Shown in pieces: positions 1-8,155 of a DNA stretch of 26,934 nt. Under the pieces are notes generated by a model. The model had not been told where the DNA came from, did not search any database, and worked only from the letters and a program-made list of their open reading frames with translations. The position numbers were made by a program, and so were the translations under genes. The stretch lies in NCBI GenBank assembly GCA_036518955.1, contig DATDMG010000147.1:1-26934 (forward strand), in the 5' to 3' direction. Each line of letters starts with the position of its first letter. Within the stretch, counting starts at the first letter, position 1. The stretch is from DATDMG01 sp036518955. GTDB taxonomy: Bacteria; Actinomycetota; Actinomycetes; Actinomycetales; Kineosporiaceae.

Positions 1-666
1 GAACGGCGCGTACTCGTCCGCGAGCCAGCGGCGCAGGTCCGCGATCGCGGTGTCGGCGGCCTCGGCCGCGGCCTCCAGGTCGTGCCGGAGCGCCTCCGGC
101 CCGGCGGCGACGAAGTGGTGGTACCAGCCGCGGCCACCGTCCGCCGCCAGCCACTGGCCCAGTTGTGCGATCACGGCGTCCACCTGGGCGGGACCTACCG
201 GGAGCCGGCGCCGGCGACCCTCCGACAGGGTGGCGACGTACCCCTCGAGCATGCCCGGGACGGCCGCCACCCGCCGGGCGATCACGGCCCAGTCGTCGTC
301 CGTGCCGGCCGGCATCATGGTGAATACCAGCCGCGCCTGCTGCACCGGCGAGAACAGGATGTTCAGGGTGCGTAGCTCGTCCCCCGCCTCGGCCAGGGCC
401 TGCTCGGCCTCCAGCCGCTCCCGCAGCAGCCGGGCGCAGCGTCGCTCGTCACCGGCCAGCTCCGCGGGCGACTTCTCGATCGCGTCCAGTCGCCGCAGGG
501 TCGTGGCGCGGAGGTCCGCGCGTGCCGCGAGCCCGGCCGGGGACAGGTCTCCGAACCGGTCCGCACCCTCGGGCAGGCCCAGTTCGGTGGCCACGACCGG
601 GTCCAGGGCGACCAGGGAGTCGACGTACTCGTCGGACAAAGCCCGCGGAGTGAGCTGTTCGGCCAC
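1..666 (-). CDS. DUF885 family protein, N-terminal part (cut by window edge)
   Basis: The reading frame is open from the left edge to a GTG at 666, giving the first 222 residues; the C-terminal half lies outside the window. The product begins VAEQLTPRALSDEYVDSLVA and continues with DPVVATELGLPEG, then a Leu/Arg/Glu-rich helical stretch. This order (an Asp-Pro-Val-x-Ala-Thr segment, then 'LSPAGLAARADLR') matches the N-terminus of DUF885 proteins, a family of probable metal-dependent hydrolases whose HExxH-type site lies further downstream and cannot be seen here. AGGATGGGG precedes the start. It is the second gene of a minus-strand pair, 57 bp downstream of the LRR gene. Family assignment rests on recalled sequence pattern; substrate unknown. 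Confidence 0.75.
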   Translation of the reverse strand, partial: MAEQLTPRALSDEYVDSLVALDPVVATELGLPEGADRFGDLSPAGLAARADLRATTLRRLDAIEKSPAELAGDERRCARLLRERLEAEQALAEAGDELRTLNILFSPVQQARLVFTMMPAGTDDDWAVIARRVAAVPGMLEGYVATLSEGRRRRLPVGPAQVDAVIAQLGQWLAADGGRGWYHHFVAAGPEALRHDLEAAAEAADTAIADLRRWLADEYAPF

Positions 667-723
667 GGCCCCATCCTGCCGCAACCCACCGGACGTCGGG
701 CGGGCGGGGAAACGCCAGGCCCG

Positions 724-3099
724 TCAGCCGGGCTCGGTCGGCCAGGCGCTGACGGCGACGCCCCGGGTGCGCAGTCCGGCCAGGACCGCCCGTGCCGCCT
801 CCGGACGGTCGACCGCGGTGCCGTCGAGCGAGAGCCAACCGAGTCGGGGCAGGTCCGGCAGCCAGTCCGGCAGCTCACCGAGACTCCCGCGGCACAGCGA
901 GAGCCGCTCCAGCGACGCCATCCCACGGACCGCGGCGGGCAGGGTCGGCAGCCGGTGACCGTCCAGGGTGAGCTCGCGCAACAGGGGCAGCCCGGCCAGG
1001 GCGGGCGCCAGGCCGGGCCACTCGGCCCGGTCGCCGGTCGGGCCCGCGTCGGCGGCGACGTCCAGTCGGTGCAGCCGGCGCATCCGGCCGACGACGGGCG
1101 GCAGGTCGGTGAAGGCGTTGTGCCCGATGTCCAGGCCGGTGAGCCCGGCCAGGCCGGCCAGGCCGGCGGGCAGCCCGGTCAGCCGGTTGCCCGCCAGGGA
1201 CAGGTGGTGCAGGCCGGTCAGCTCGAGCACGGCCCGCGGCACCTCGACCAGGCCGGCATGGACGACGTGCAGGCGGCGGGCCGACCGCACGCGCAGCAAC
1301 AGGACGGCGAGCTCCACCACGTCCACCAGACCATCGGTCTCGATCCCGGTCTCCTGCAGGTCCCAGGTGGACAGCGACCCGTTCCGGTCCAGCCCGCGAA
1401 CGATCTCGGCCACGTCCGCGGCGGCGTCCACCAGGTCACCGGGAGCGTCGCGCAGCAGCAGCCGGCGCGCGGCCTGCCGCAGCGAACGGTCGAGCCGGGG
1501 GTTGGTGGCGACCACGATGAGACCCTCGAACACGCCGCGAGTCACCCGGCTCGACTCGAGCTGCTGCAACACCCGTGCCACGGCCGGCCCGTCCGTGGAG
1601 GCGAGGTGCCGGGAGACCGACGGAGCGTCGCCGATGCCCGGCGCGGCCGGTGCCACCCCCGCCTCGGGCCGGGCCCCGGCCGACCGCGGCCGGCCGGCGT
1701 CCGCAGGACGGTCCAGCAGCGCACGCAACTGGCCCTCGCAGATCAGCGGCAGGTCGCCGTCGAGGAGGTCGTGGGCGGCGCCCTCGTGGCGCTCGGCGAT
1801 CACTGCGAGCCGGGTGCGCGGCCCCCGCTCCCGACTGAGCCGAACGCCGCGCCGCGCCAACCTCTCGGTGAGCAGCCCGCCGTCCTCGAGCCGGCCCGCG
1901 ACCAGCACGTCGTCGCCCTCGGCGAACCGGACGACGGGAGCGCCGAACACTCCCTCCAGCACGTGCAGGGCAGCACCCCGGACCCCCGCGACCCGGCTGT
2001 CCAGCGCGGTGACCAGGTCCGCGGTACGGGCCCGCGCCAGCACGTAGTCCATGTCGGCGCGCAGCAGGGCGAGTTGCAGCAGCCGGGTCCGTGGCGACGC
2101 GCCGGTCGCCCGCAGGTCCGCCATCAGGGCGCGCATGGACCACGGGTTCACCGAGGGGTAGCCGATCCGCAGCCGGCGCAGCCCGGGCGCGACGAGCAGC
2201 GCGGCCAGCAACCGCTCGTCCTGGACGAGCCGCTGGGCGGCGCCGCTGAGCTCCAGCGTGTGCAGGGTGGGCCGGCCCGCCAGCCAGGTGAGCCACTCGA
2301 GGGTCGAGGCGTCGCCGGCGCCGTCGAGCTCGACGATCTCGACGGCGGTGAGCCGGTCCATCCCGGCCGGCAGCCGCTGGGGACGGCGCAGCCGGACGTG
2401 CCGGACACGTTCGGACATCCCGACGGCGACCTCGGCGTCGGTGAAGACCGGCGGCGGCAGGCCGCTGAAGATCTCGGCATAGCCGGGGTGGGCCAGCAGC
2501 GTGACCAGGGTCATGTCGTCCCGGATCCGCTCCAGCGGACCTTCCGCGTAGCCCCGGGGCCGCCGCGTCCCCTCGTCCCGGGCCAGCCGGGCGACCTTCA
2601 GCACCCCGTCGGCGTCGTCCAGCGCGTAGAGGACCCTGGCCACCAGTCGGAGCAGGTCGGGGACGACGCGCAGCAGCTCCGGACGCGCCTCGACGTCCCG
2701 GAGGGTGGCCTCGGCGCGGTCGCGCACGCCGTCCACCGGCACTCCCCGGCCGGGGCGGACCCGGCGCAGCACGCGCAGCACGTCCGCCCGGGCCAACGGC
2801 GTGCCTCCCGCCGCGGCCAGCACGTCGTCCAGCACGGTCAGCGCGGTCGCGATCCGCCCCTGCTCCACCAGTTCGGTCGCCCAGTCCAGGGCGTGGGTGT
2901 AGGCCCGGCGGTGACCGGCCGCGAGCAGCGGACGGCGTCGGGACGCCGAGAGCGACAGCCACCACGCCCGCCCGGCCGGGTCCCGAAGATCGAGCGCCTC
3001 GACCGGGGCGGGCAGGCGCGCCGAAGGTGGCATCGCCCCGGCGGGTGGCGGCATCGCGCCGGTGTCCGTGGGGCGGTGCTCGTCCGGTTCTGCCAGCAT
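724..3099 (-). CDS. Large leucine-rich-repeat protein with BRCT-like insert
   Basis: The 791-residue product has no signal peptide or membrane segment and is probably cytoplasmic. Residues 1-35 are Pro/Ala-rich. Residues about 35-380 are Leu/Arg/Ala-rich and helical, with degenerate LRR-like strands near 279-320 (LHTLELSG, LRRLRIGYP). Residues 392-463 resemble a BRCT domain: DVLVAGRLED, then a helix ending RRGVRL, then RTRLAVIAE and LPLICEGQLRALLD. After a Pro/Ala linker and another helical block, residues about 625-761 hold five or six LRRs (for example LHHLSLAGNRLTGLP and LRELTLDGHRLPTLP). The ATG at 3099 is preferred because GGGGGG lies 5 nt upstream; an in-frame ATG at 3126 has no such site. 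A TACTCT -10-like box lies at 3143-3148 on the minus strand. No enzymatic motif is visible; a protein-interaction scaffold is my inference. Confidence 0.8.
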   Translation of the reverse strand: MLAEPDEHRPTDTGAMPPPAGAMPPSARLPAPVEALDLRDPAGRAWWLSLSASRRRPLLAAGHRRAYTHALDWATELVEQGRIATALTVLDDVLAAAGGTPLARADVLRVLRRVRPGRGVPVDGVRDRAEATLRDVEARPELLRVVPDLLRLVARVLYALDDADGVLKVARLARDEGTRRPRGYAEGPLERIRDDMTLVTLLAHPGYAEIFSGLPPPVFTDAEVAVGMSERVRHVRLRRPQRLPAGMDRLTAVEIVELDGAGDASTLEWLTWLAGRPTLHTLELSGAAQRLVQDERLLAALLVAPGLRRLRIGYPSVNPWSMRALMADLRATGASPRTRLLQLALLRADMDYVLARARTADLVTALDSRVAGVRGAALHVLEGVFGAPVVRFAEGDDVLVAGRLEDGGLLTERLARRGVRLSRERGPRTRLAVIAERHEGAAHDLLDGDLPLICEGQLRALLDRPADAGRPRSAGARPEAGVAPAAPGIGDAPSVSRHLASTDGPAVARVLQQLESSRVTRGVFEGLIVVATNPRLDRSLRQAARRLLLRDAPGDLVDAAADVAEIVRGLDRNGSLSTWDLQETGIETDGLVDVVELAVLLLRVRSARRLHVVHAGLVEVPRAVLELTGLHHLSLAGNRLTGLPAGLAGLAGLTGLDIGHNAFTDLPPVVGRMRRLHRLDVAADAGPTGDRAEWPGLAPALAGLPLLRELTLDGHRLPTLPAAVRGMASLERLSLCRGSLGELPDWLPDLPRLGWLSLDGTAVDRPEAARAVLAGLRTRGVAVSAWPTEPG

Positions 3100-3225
3100 C
3101 CGCACCCCCCGGCAGGCCCGATCCATGCCGACTGTCCGCAGCAGAGTACCGGGGAGGGCGCCGGGCCACCCCGGCGACGGAGGGCAGGCTCGCCGGACGG
3201 CCTCCGGCTCCGCGCGCCGCCCCGG

Positions 3226-4251
3226 CTAGCCGTCGCTGGAGGCCCGCCAGAGGTTGATCCCGACCTCCACGGCGTGTTCGTCGATCGCGGCGAGCTCACC
3301 GTCGGTGAACGCCGGGGCGTGCACCGCTGCGACGTTGCCGTCCAGTTGGGCGACACTGCTCACGCCGATCAGCACCGACGTCACCCGCTCGTCACGCAGC
3401 GCCCAGCTCACGGCGAGCTGGGCCAGGCTCTGGCCACGGTCGGCCGCGATCGCGGTGAGCGCCCGCACGTGCTCGATCACCTTCTCGTCGATGCTGCTGG
3501 GGTCGAGGGAGGTGCCCTGGCAGGCCCGGGAGCCGGCAGGAATCCCGTTCAGGTAGCGGTCGGTGAGCACGCCCTGCGCCAGGGGCGAGAACGCGATGCA
3601 CCCGATCCCCTCCTCCCCCAGCACCTCGAGCAGGCCGCCCTCGATCCACCGGTTGAGCATGGAGTAGCTGGGCTGGTGGATGAGCAGCGGCGTCCCCAGG
3701 GAGCGCAGGATGGCCGCGGCCTCCCGGGTGCGTTCGGGCGAGTACGAGGAGATGCCGGCGTAGAGGGCACGGCCCGACCGGACGGCGGTGTCCAGCGCAC
3801 CCATCGTCTCCTCCAGGGGGGTCCGGGGATCGAAGCGATGGCTGTAGAAGATGTCGACGTAGTCCAGGCCCATCCGGCGCAGGGACTGGTCCAGGCTGGC
3901 GAGCAGGTACTTGCGCGACCCCCACTCGCCGTACGGCCCGGGCCACATGTCGTAGCCTGCCTTGGTAGAGATGACCAGCTCGTCCCGGTACGGCCGGAAG
4001 TCGGCCCGGAAGTGCCCGCCGAAGTTCGTCTCCGCCGAGCCGTACGGCGGTCCGTAGTTGTTCGCCAGGTCGACATGGGTGATCCCGAGGTCGAAGGCGC
4101 GGCGCAGGATCTGCCGCTGCACCTCCAGCGGCTTGTCGTCGCCGAAGTTGTGCCACAGCCCGAGCGAGATCGCGGGCAGCAGGAGGCCGCTACGCCCGGT
4201 CCGTCGATAGGTCATCGTGGAGTAGCGGTCGTCGTCCGCCAGGTACACCAT
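3226..4251 (-). CDS. Aldo/keto reductase, YghZ-type
   Basis: The 341-residue product is a full-length NADPH-dependent aldo/keto reductase of the (beta/alpha)8 barrel superfamily. The N-terminal 'YRRTGRSGLLLPAISLGLW' and the catalytic tetrad regions are clear: Asp and Tyr in DLANNYGPPYGSAETNFG, Lys in ISTKAGYDMWPGPYGEWGSR, and His in YSHRFDP. The long GYDMWPGPYGEWGSRKYL insert is typical of the YghZ / L-glyceraldehyde-3-phosphate reductase subgroup, which acts on small toxic aldehydes such as methylglyoxal and glyceraldehyde 3-phosphate. I place the start at the ATG at 4251, since AGGA lies 8 nt upstream; an alternative ATG at 4260 overlaps that site. The gene is divergent from the HAD hydrolase, with 52 bp between starts, so the two may share a control region. 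Confidence 0.9.
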   Translation of the reverse strand: MVYLADDDRYSTMTYRRTGRSGLLLPAISLGLWHNFGDDKPLEVQRQILRRAFDLGITHVDLANNYGPPYGSAETNFGGHFRADFRPYRDELVISTKAGYDMWPGPYGEWGSRKYLLASLDQSLRRMGLDYVDIFYSHRFDPRTPLEETMGALDTAVRSGRALYAGISSYSPERTREAAAILRSLGTPLLIHQPSYSMLNRWIEGGLLEVLGEEGIGCIAFSPLAQGVLTDRYLNGIPAGSRACQGTSLDPSSIDEKVIEHVRALTAIAADRGQSLAQLAVSWALRDERVTSVLIGVSSVAQLDGNVAAVHAPAFTDGELAAIDEHAVEVGINLWRASSDG

Positions 4252-4303
4252 GTCGCCCATCCTGCCCGTGCAGGCGCGCCGGCGAGCGCCCGAGGGGACA
4301 GCT

Positions 4304-4993
4304 GTGCACCATGGGAAGGTGGCCCCGCCGCTGGTCGTCGTCTTCGACGTCAACGAGACCCTGTCGGACCTGGCGGCCCTGCGCCGCCGGTGCTCCTCGG
4401 TCGGCGCCCCGCCGGGCACCGTGGACCTGTGGCTCGCCGGCGTGCTGCGTGACGGCATCGCCCTGGCGGCCGTCGGCGACTTCGCCACGTTCACCGAGAT
4501 CGGCCGGTCGCTGCTCGTCGACCTGCTGCGCCGGGAGAGCGGCGTCGAGGCCGATCCGGCGGAAGCGGCCGAGCAGGTCCTGGCCGCGTTCGGGCATCTC
4601 GACGTGCACCGGGACGTCCCGGACGGCATCCACCGGCTGGCCGAGGCCGGCGTCCGGCTCGTCACGCTCACCAACACCTCCGCCGCCCTGACCGAGATGC
4701 TGCTGGCCCGGGCCGGCCTGCGCGACTGCTTCGAACTGGTGCTGGACGTCGAGCCCGTGCGCCGCTGGAAGCCCGCCCCGGAGCCGTACCTCCACGCCGT
4801 CGACCGCGCCAACGTCCAGCCGCACGACGCGGCGATGGTCGCCGTCCATCCCTGGGACGTGGACGGCGCCCGTCGGGCCGGTCTCGTCAGCGCCTTCCTG
4901 GGCCGTGGCCACCACTACCCGGCCCATCTGAAGCCGCCGGAGGTGCGCGGGTCGACGCTGCCGGAGGTCGCCGCCGCACTGTTGTGCCGCTGA
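4304..4993 (+). CDS. HAD-superfamily hydrolase, haloacid dehalogenase type II-like
   Basis: The 229-residue protein carries the HAD motifs in order. Motif I is VVFDVNETL, with nucleophile Asp15; the DVNET form is typical of type II haloacid dehalogenases. Motif II is TLTNTSA. The motif III lysine lies in RRWKPAPEPY. A motif IV region reads VAVHPWDVDGARRAGL. In the usual type II family the last region carries an Asp pair and a His-x-Trp-Asp pattern, and HPWD fits. Either dehalogenation or phosphatase activity is possible. The GTG at 4304 is chosen because GAGGGG lies 6 nt upstream; a GTG at 4319 is too close to its GGGAAGG. The gene heads the plus-strand series and is divergent from the aldo/keto reductase. 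Confidence 0.85.
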   Translation: MHHGKVAPPLVVVFDVNETLSDLAALRRRCSSVGAPPGTVDLWLAGVLRDGIALAAVGDFATFTEIGRSLLVDLLRRESGVEADPAEAAEQVLAAFGHLDVHRDVPDGIHRLAEAGVRLVTLTNTSAALTEMLLARAGLRDCFELVLDVEPVRRWKPAPEPYLHAVDRANVQPHDAAMVAVHPWDVDGARRAGLVSAFLGRGHHYPAHLKPPEVRGSTLPEVAAALLCR

Positions 4994-5001
4994 CCCGGCG
5001 C

Positions 5002-5011
5002 GATCATGATC
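5002..5011. repeat. 10-bp perfect palindrome GATCATGATC
   Basis: GATCATGATC is a perfect palindrome 9 bp after the HAD hydrolase stop codon. It is AT-rich relative to its surroundings and lies in the 140-bp gap before the phosphofructokinase gene. It could be a regulator site or chance. Confidence 0.3.
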
Positions 5012-5058
5012 ACGGTTGGCGGGCGTGGTCCCGGGAGGGCCCGGGCGGGCGGGTCTAG

Positions 5059-5087
5059 GGTGGTCGTGCACTCCTCGCACGACCACC
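5059..5087. promoter_or_regulatory. 11-bp perfect inverted repeat upstream of pfp
   Basis: GGTGGTCGTGC (5059-5069) and GCACGACCACC (5077-5087) pair perfectly around a 7-nt ACTCCTC loop. The repeat ends 46 bp before the phosphofructokinase start. A -10-like TAGGGT (5056-5061) overlaps its left edge. There is no T-run after it, so a classical terminator is unlikely. An operator or an RNA hairpin in the 5' leader fits better. Confidence 0.5.
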
Positions 5088-5133
5088 AGCCAGCCGTCCG
5101 AAGCCCGGACGCGGACCCCTCGGAGTCGAAGTC

Positions 5134-6357
5134 ATGCCCGTTCGTCGTGTCGCCCTGCTCACCGCCGGCGGCCTCGCGCCGTGCCTGTCCTCCGCCGTCG
5201 GCGGACTCATCCAGCGCTACACCGAGGTGGCGCCGGAGGTCGAGATCATCGGCTACCTCGACGGCTACGCCGGACTGCTCGGCGGCCGCTACCTGACGGT
5301 GACGCCGCAGGTGCGCGCCAGGGCCCACCTGCTGCACGGCTTCGGCGGGAGCCCGATCGGCAACAGCCGGGTGAAGCTGACCAACGTGGCCGACTGCGTC
5401 CGGCGCGGCCTGGTCCGGGAGGGGCAGGACCCGCTGCACGTCGCGGCCGAGCAACTCACCCGCGACGGCGTCGACGTCCTGCACACGATCGGCGGCGACG
5501 ACACCAACACCACCGCGGCCGACCTCGCCGCTTACCTGCACACGAACGGCTACGAGCTGACCGTGGTCGGACTGCCCAAGACGGTGGACAACGACGTCAT
5601 CCCGATCCGGCAGAGTCTCGGCGCGTGGACGGCGGCCGAGCAGAGCTCGATCTTCGCCCGGAACATCATCTCGGAGCACTCGTCGAACCCCAGGATGCTG
5701 ATCATCCATGAGGTGATGGGCCGCAACTGCGGCTGGTTGACCGCCGCCACCGCGGCCGAGTACCGCCGGTGGCTCCTCGGCCGGGAGTTCGCCGGCTTCG
5801 GCAACGAGTCGCGGAAGTGGGACGTGCACGCGGTCTACGTACCGGAGCTGGACATCGACATCGAGGCCGAGGCGCAGCGCCTCAAGGCCGTGATGGACGA
5901 GCTCGGCTGCGTCAACGTCTTCCTGTCCGAGGGCGCCGGCGTGGACTCGATAGTCGCCGAGCTGGTCGCGGCCGGCGAGGAGCCGGCCCGGGACGCCTTC
6001 GGGCACGTCAAGCTGGACACGATCAACCCGGGTGCCTGGTTCGGCAAACAGTTCGCCGCCCGCCTCGGCGCGGAGAAGACCATGACCTGGAAGAGCGGCT
6101 ACTTCGCCCGCTCGGCGGCGCCCAACCCGGCGGACCTGGCCCTGATCAGGCAGTGCACCGACCTGGCGGTCGACGCGGCGCTGCGCGGGGAGAGCGGCGT
6201 CGTCGGGCAGGACGAGGAGGCCGGCGACACCCTTCGGGTGTGCGAGTTCCCGCGGATCCGGGGCGGCAAGGCGTTCGACACCGAGCAGGCGTGGTTCGCC
6301 GAGGTGCTGCAGGCGATCGGCCAGCCGAAGGGCGCCCCGGTGCACGACACGCACTGA
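5134..6357 (+). CDS. pfp: PPi-dependent 6-phosphofructokinase
   Basis: The 407-residue enzyme interconverts fructose 6-phosphate and fructose 1,6-bisphosphate in glycolysis/gluconeogenesis. ATP-dependent enzymes have GGDGT/S at the phosphoryl-donor site; here the motif is GGDDTNT. The following PKTVDND carries the Lys that goes with the GGDD Asp in pyrophosphate-using enzymes. MGRNCGWLTAATA is the sugar-phosphate-binding MGR motif, and NPRMLIIHEVMGR upstream is typical of the PPi clade. About 405 residues matches long bacterial PPi-PFKs rather than the ~320-residue ATP enzymes. The ATG at 5134 has GGAG 8 nt upstream. The reaction is reversible, so it could serve both flux directions. The inverted repeat at 5059-5087 sits in its leader or promoter. 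Donor preference is inferred from motifs. Confidence 0.92.
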   Translation: MPVRRVALLTAGGLAPCLSSAVGGLIQRYTEVAPEVEIIGYLDGYAGLLGGRYLTVTPQVRARAHLLHGFGGSPIGNSRVKLTNVADCVRRGLVREGQDPLHVAAEQLTRDGVDVLHTIGGDDTNTTAADLAAYLHTNGYELTVVGLPKTVDNDVIPIRQSLGAWTAAEQSSIFARNIISEHSSNPRMLIIHEVMGRNCGWLTAATAAEYRRWLLGREFAGFGNESRKWDVHAVYVPELDIDIEAEAQRLKAVMDELGCVNVFLSEGAGVDSIVAELVAAGEEPARDAFGHVKLDTINPGAWFGKQFAARLGAEKTMTWKSGYFARSAAPNPADLALIRQCTDLAVDAALRGESGVVGQDEEAGDTLRVCEFPRIRGGKAFDTEQAWFAEVLQAIGQPKGAPVHDTH

Positions 6358-6366
6358 GCCCGCCGG

Positions 6367-6382
6367 CCCGGAGCGCTCCGGG
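6367..6382. repeat. 16-bp perfect palindrome between pfp and the WS/DGAT gene
   Basis: CCCGGAGCGCTCCGGG is a perfect 16-bp palindrome 10 bp after the pfp stop and 15 bp before the TACCGT box of the acyltransferase. As RNA it gives a 6-bp GC stem with a GCGC loop but has no U-tract. It could end pfp transcription weakly or bind a repressor. Confidence 0.4.
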
Positions 6383-6397
6383 GGGCGGTGACAGGCG

Positions 6398-6403
6398 TAC
6401 CGT
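6398..6403 (+). promoter_or_regulatory. -10 box TACCGT before the WS/DGAT start
   Basis: TACCGT fits the actinobacterial TANNNT -10 consensus and ends 8 nt before the ATG at 6412. No Shine-Dalgarno sequence lies between them. This spacing predicts transcription starting at or next to the ATG (a leaderless mRNA). No clear -35 element is seen. Confidence 0.5.
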
Positions 6404-6411
6404 CCCTCCCC

Positions 6412-8124
6412 ATGGAGCAACTCTCCGGTCTGGATGCCGCCTTCCTCGCCCTCGACACCCCCCGGAGCACCGGGCATGTCGGCGGCATCCACGTGGTCGA
6501 GGCGACCGGGCCCGGCGGCTCGGTGCTGACGCTGGAGGCGCTGACCGACCTGATCGCCGAGCGGATCCACCTCGTGCCCCCGATGCGTCGACGGGTCGTC
6601 GAGGTGCCGCTCGGCCTCGGCCAGCCGTTCTGGGTCGAGGACCCCGACTTCGACCTGGAGTTCCACGTCCGCGAGCTGGCGCTGCCCGCACCCGGCAGCG
6701 TGCAGCAACTGGCGGAGCAGGTGGCGCGCATCCACGCCCGGACACTCGACCGGTCCAGGCCGCTGTGGGAGATGTACCTGATCCAGGGGCTGGAGGGAGA
6801 CCGGTCGGCCATCTACGGCAAGATCCACCACGCGATGATCGACGGCGTCGGGGGCCAGGAGATCGCCGCGGCGTTGCTCGACCTCAGCCCGGAGGGCCGC
6901 CCCCTGCCGCCCGCGCCGCCCTGGCATTCCGAGCCGGTGCCGGCGCCGCTCACCCTGCTGGCCCGGACGGCCGCCTCGCTGCGCGGGGTTCCGATGACGA
7001 CGGGCCGGTTCGCGGTGGACGTCGTCCGGGCGGCACCCGTGCTGCTCCAACTGGCGCTCCCGCACTTTCCCGGAGCGGACCTGGTGACCAGCGCGGCGGG
7101 TCGCCTCGCCGAGGAGGCGCTGGGGTCACGCCGCGGGGAGGCGCTGCCGGGCGGCCTCGGGATCGGCGACGGCCCGCCGCTGCGGCACGCCGCGGGCCGG
7201 GCGCCGACCACGCCGTTCAACCGGAACGTCTCCCCTCACCGGCGCATCGCGCTCCGGTCGGTGTCGCTGGACGTCGTCCGGGCCATCAAGTCGGCCGCCG
7301 GGCTGACGGTGAACGACGTCGTGATGGCCGCCTGCGCGGGGGCGCTACGGCGGTGGCTCGCGGACCATGACGCGTTGCCGGACGAGCCGCTCGTCGCCGC
7401 GGTCCCGGTGTCGGTGCGCAGCTCGGCGTCCGAGGGGGCGAAGAGCGGCGACGGGACCTTCGGAAACCGCATCTCGGTGATGCTCGCCGCGCTGCCCACC
7501 AACGAGCCGGACCCGCTGACCCGGATGCGGATCGCGCACCGAGCGACCTCGGCCGCCAAGCACCAGCACGACGCACTGCCGGCCACCCTGCTCGCCGACG
7601 CCTACCAGTTCACCATGCCGGCGCTGGTGGGACTGACCATGCGCGCCAACGCCCGGCTGCGCGTGCTCGAACGGGCCGGCCTGTTCAACCTCTTCGTGTC
7701 CAACGTGCCCGGACCGAGCCTGCCGCTCTACCTCGCCGGGCACCGGTTGCTGGCCAGCTACCCGGTGTCGGCGCTCGCCGACGGGCAGGGCCTCAACATC
7801 ACGGTGCTCTCCTACCTCGGCGGCCTGCACTTCGGCCTGACGGCCGACCGCGACCTCGTCCCCGACGTCGAGGTGCTCGCCGGATACCTCGCGGAGGAGG
7901 TCGAGGAACTGGCCCGGCGCACCGGGGTGGCGGGCGGGCACGACGGGTCCGCCGACGGACGGATCCCCGCGGCGACCCCGGACGCTCCGGGCACGCGTCG
8001 CCGTCTCGCGCACGCCGGGGAGCTCAGCGCTGCCGCACCCGCCGAGACCCCGGCCGCGCGCACGCGGGCGGCACGCGCCGCCGTCCGCCGGTCCGGCCCG
8101 GTGCCGACCCCGCCCGCCCGCTGA
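6412..8124 (+). CDS. Wax ester synthase/diacylglycerol O-acyltransferase (WS/DGAT)
   Basis: The 570-residue protein starts MEQLSGLDAAFLALDTP, the typical WS/DGAT opening, and carries the catalytic motif HHAMIDG (residues 139-145) of HHxxxDG acyltransferases. Other family marks are PLWEMYLIQGL, LTVNDVVMAACAGALR and SNVPGPSLPLYLAG. Such enzymes esterify acyl-CoA to diacylglycerol or fatty alcohols, making storage triacylglycerol or wax ester at the membrane. Family members are usually 450-480 residues. This one has an extra C-terminal tail of about 65 residues rich in Ala, Pro and Arg that looks disordered. The ATG at 6412 has no Shine-Dalgarno but a -10 box 8 nt upstream; a GTG at 6388 is an alternative start. 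It lies 54 bp after pfp, perhaps linking sugar flux to lipid storage (inference). Confidence 0.92.
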   Translation: MEQLSGLDAAFLALDTPRSTGHVGGIHVVEATGPGGSVLTLEALTDLIAERIHLVPPMRRRVVEVPLGLGQPFWVEDPDFDLEFHVRELALPAPGSVQQLAEQVARIHARTLDRSRPLWEMYLIQGLEGDRSAIYGKIHHAMIDGVGGQEIAAALLDLSPEGRPLPPAPPWHSEPVPAPLTLLARTAASLRGVPMTTGRFAVDVVRAAPVLLQLALPHFPGADLVTSAAGRLAEEALGSRRGEALPGGLGIGDGPPLRHAAGRAPTTPFNRNVSPHRRIALRSVSLDVVRAIKSAAGLTVNDVVMAACAGALRRWLADHDALPDEPLVAAVPVSVRSSASEGAKSGDGTFGNRISVMLAALPTNEPDPLTRMRIAHRATSAAKHQHDALPATLLADAYQFTMPALVGLTMRANARLRVLERAGLFNLFVSNVPGPSLPLYLAGHRLLASYPVSALADGQGLNITVLSYLGGLHFGLTADRDLVPDVEVLAGYLAEEVEELARRTGVAGGHDGSADGRIPAATPDAPGTRRRLAHAGELSAAAPAETPAARTRAARAAVRRSGPVPTPPAR

Positions 8125-8139
8125 CGTCGTCCGGCCCGG

Positions 8140-8145
8140 TAGCGT
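8140..8145 (+). promoter_or_regulatory. -10 box TAGCGT before the ABC-F start
   Basis: TAGCGT (TANNNT type) ends 10 nt before the ATG at 8156 and sits in the 31-bp gap after the WS/DGAT stop. GAGGG just before the ATG could also act as a ribosome site, so the gene may be read both from its own short-leader transcript and by readthrough. Confidence 0.45.
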
Positions 8146-8155
8146 CGAGGGCACC

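Noticed and set aside
955..4452. 1165-codon open frame on the plus strand
   Set aside because: It lies antisense to the LRR protein and aldo/keto reductase, which have recognisable motifs. Its product is Gln/Gly/Pro/His-rich low-complexity sequence typical of an antisense frame in GC-rich DNA.
5059..5087. Rho-independent terminator of the HAD gene
   Set aside because: The stem is good, but no T-run follows on either strand and it lies nearer the next gene's start.
4915..7065. 716-codon open frame on the minus strand
   Set aside because: It is antisense to pfp and the WS/DGAT gene, both with clear catalytic motifs. The product has no recognisable domain.
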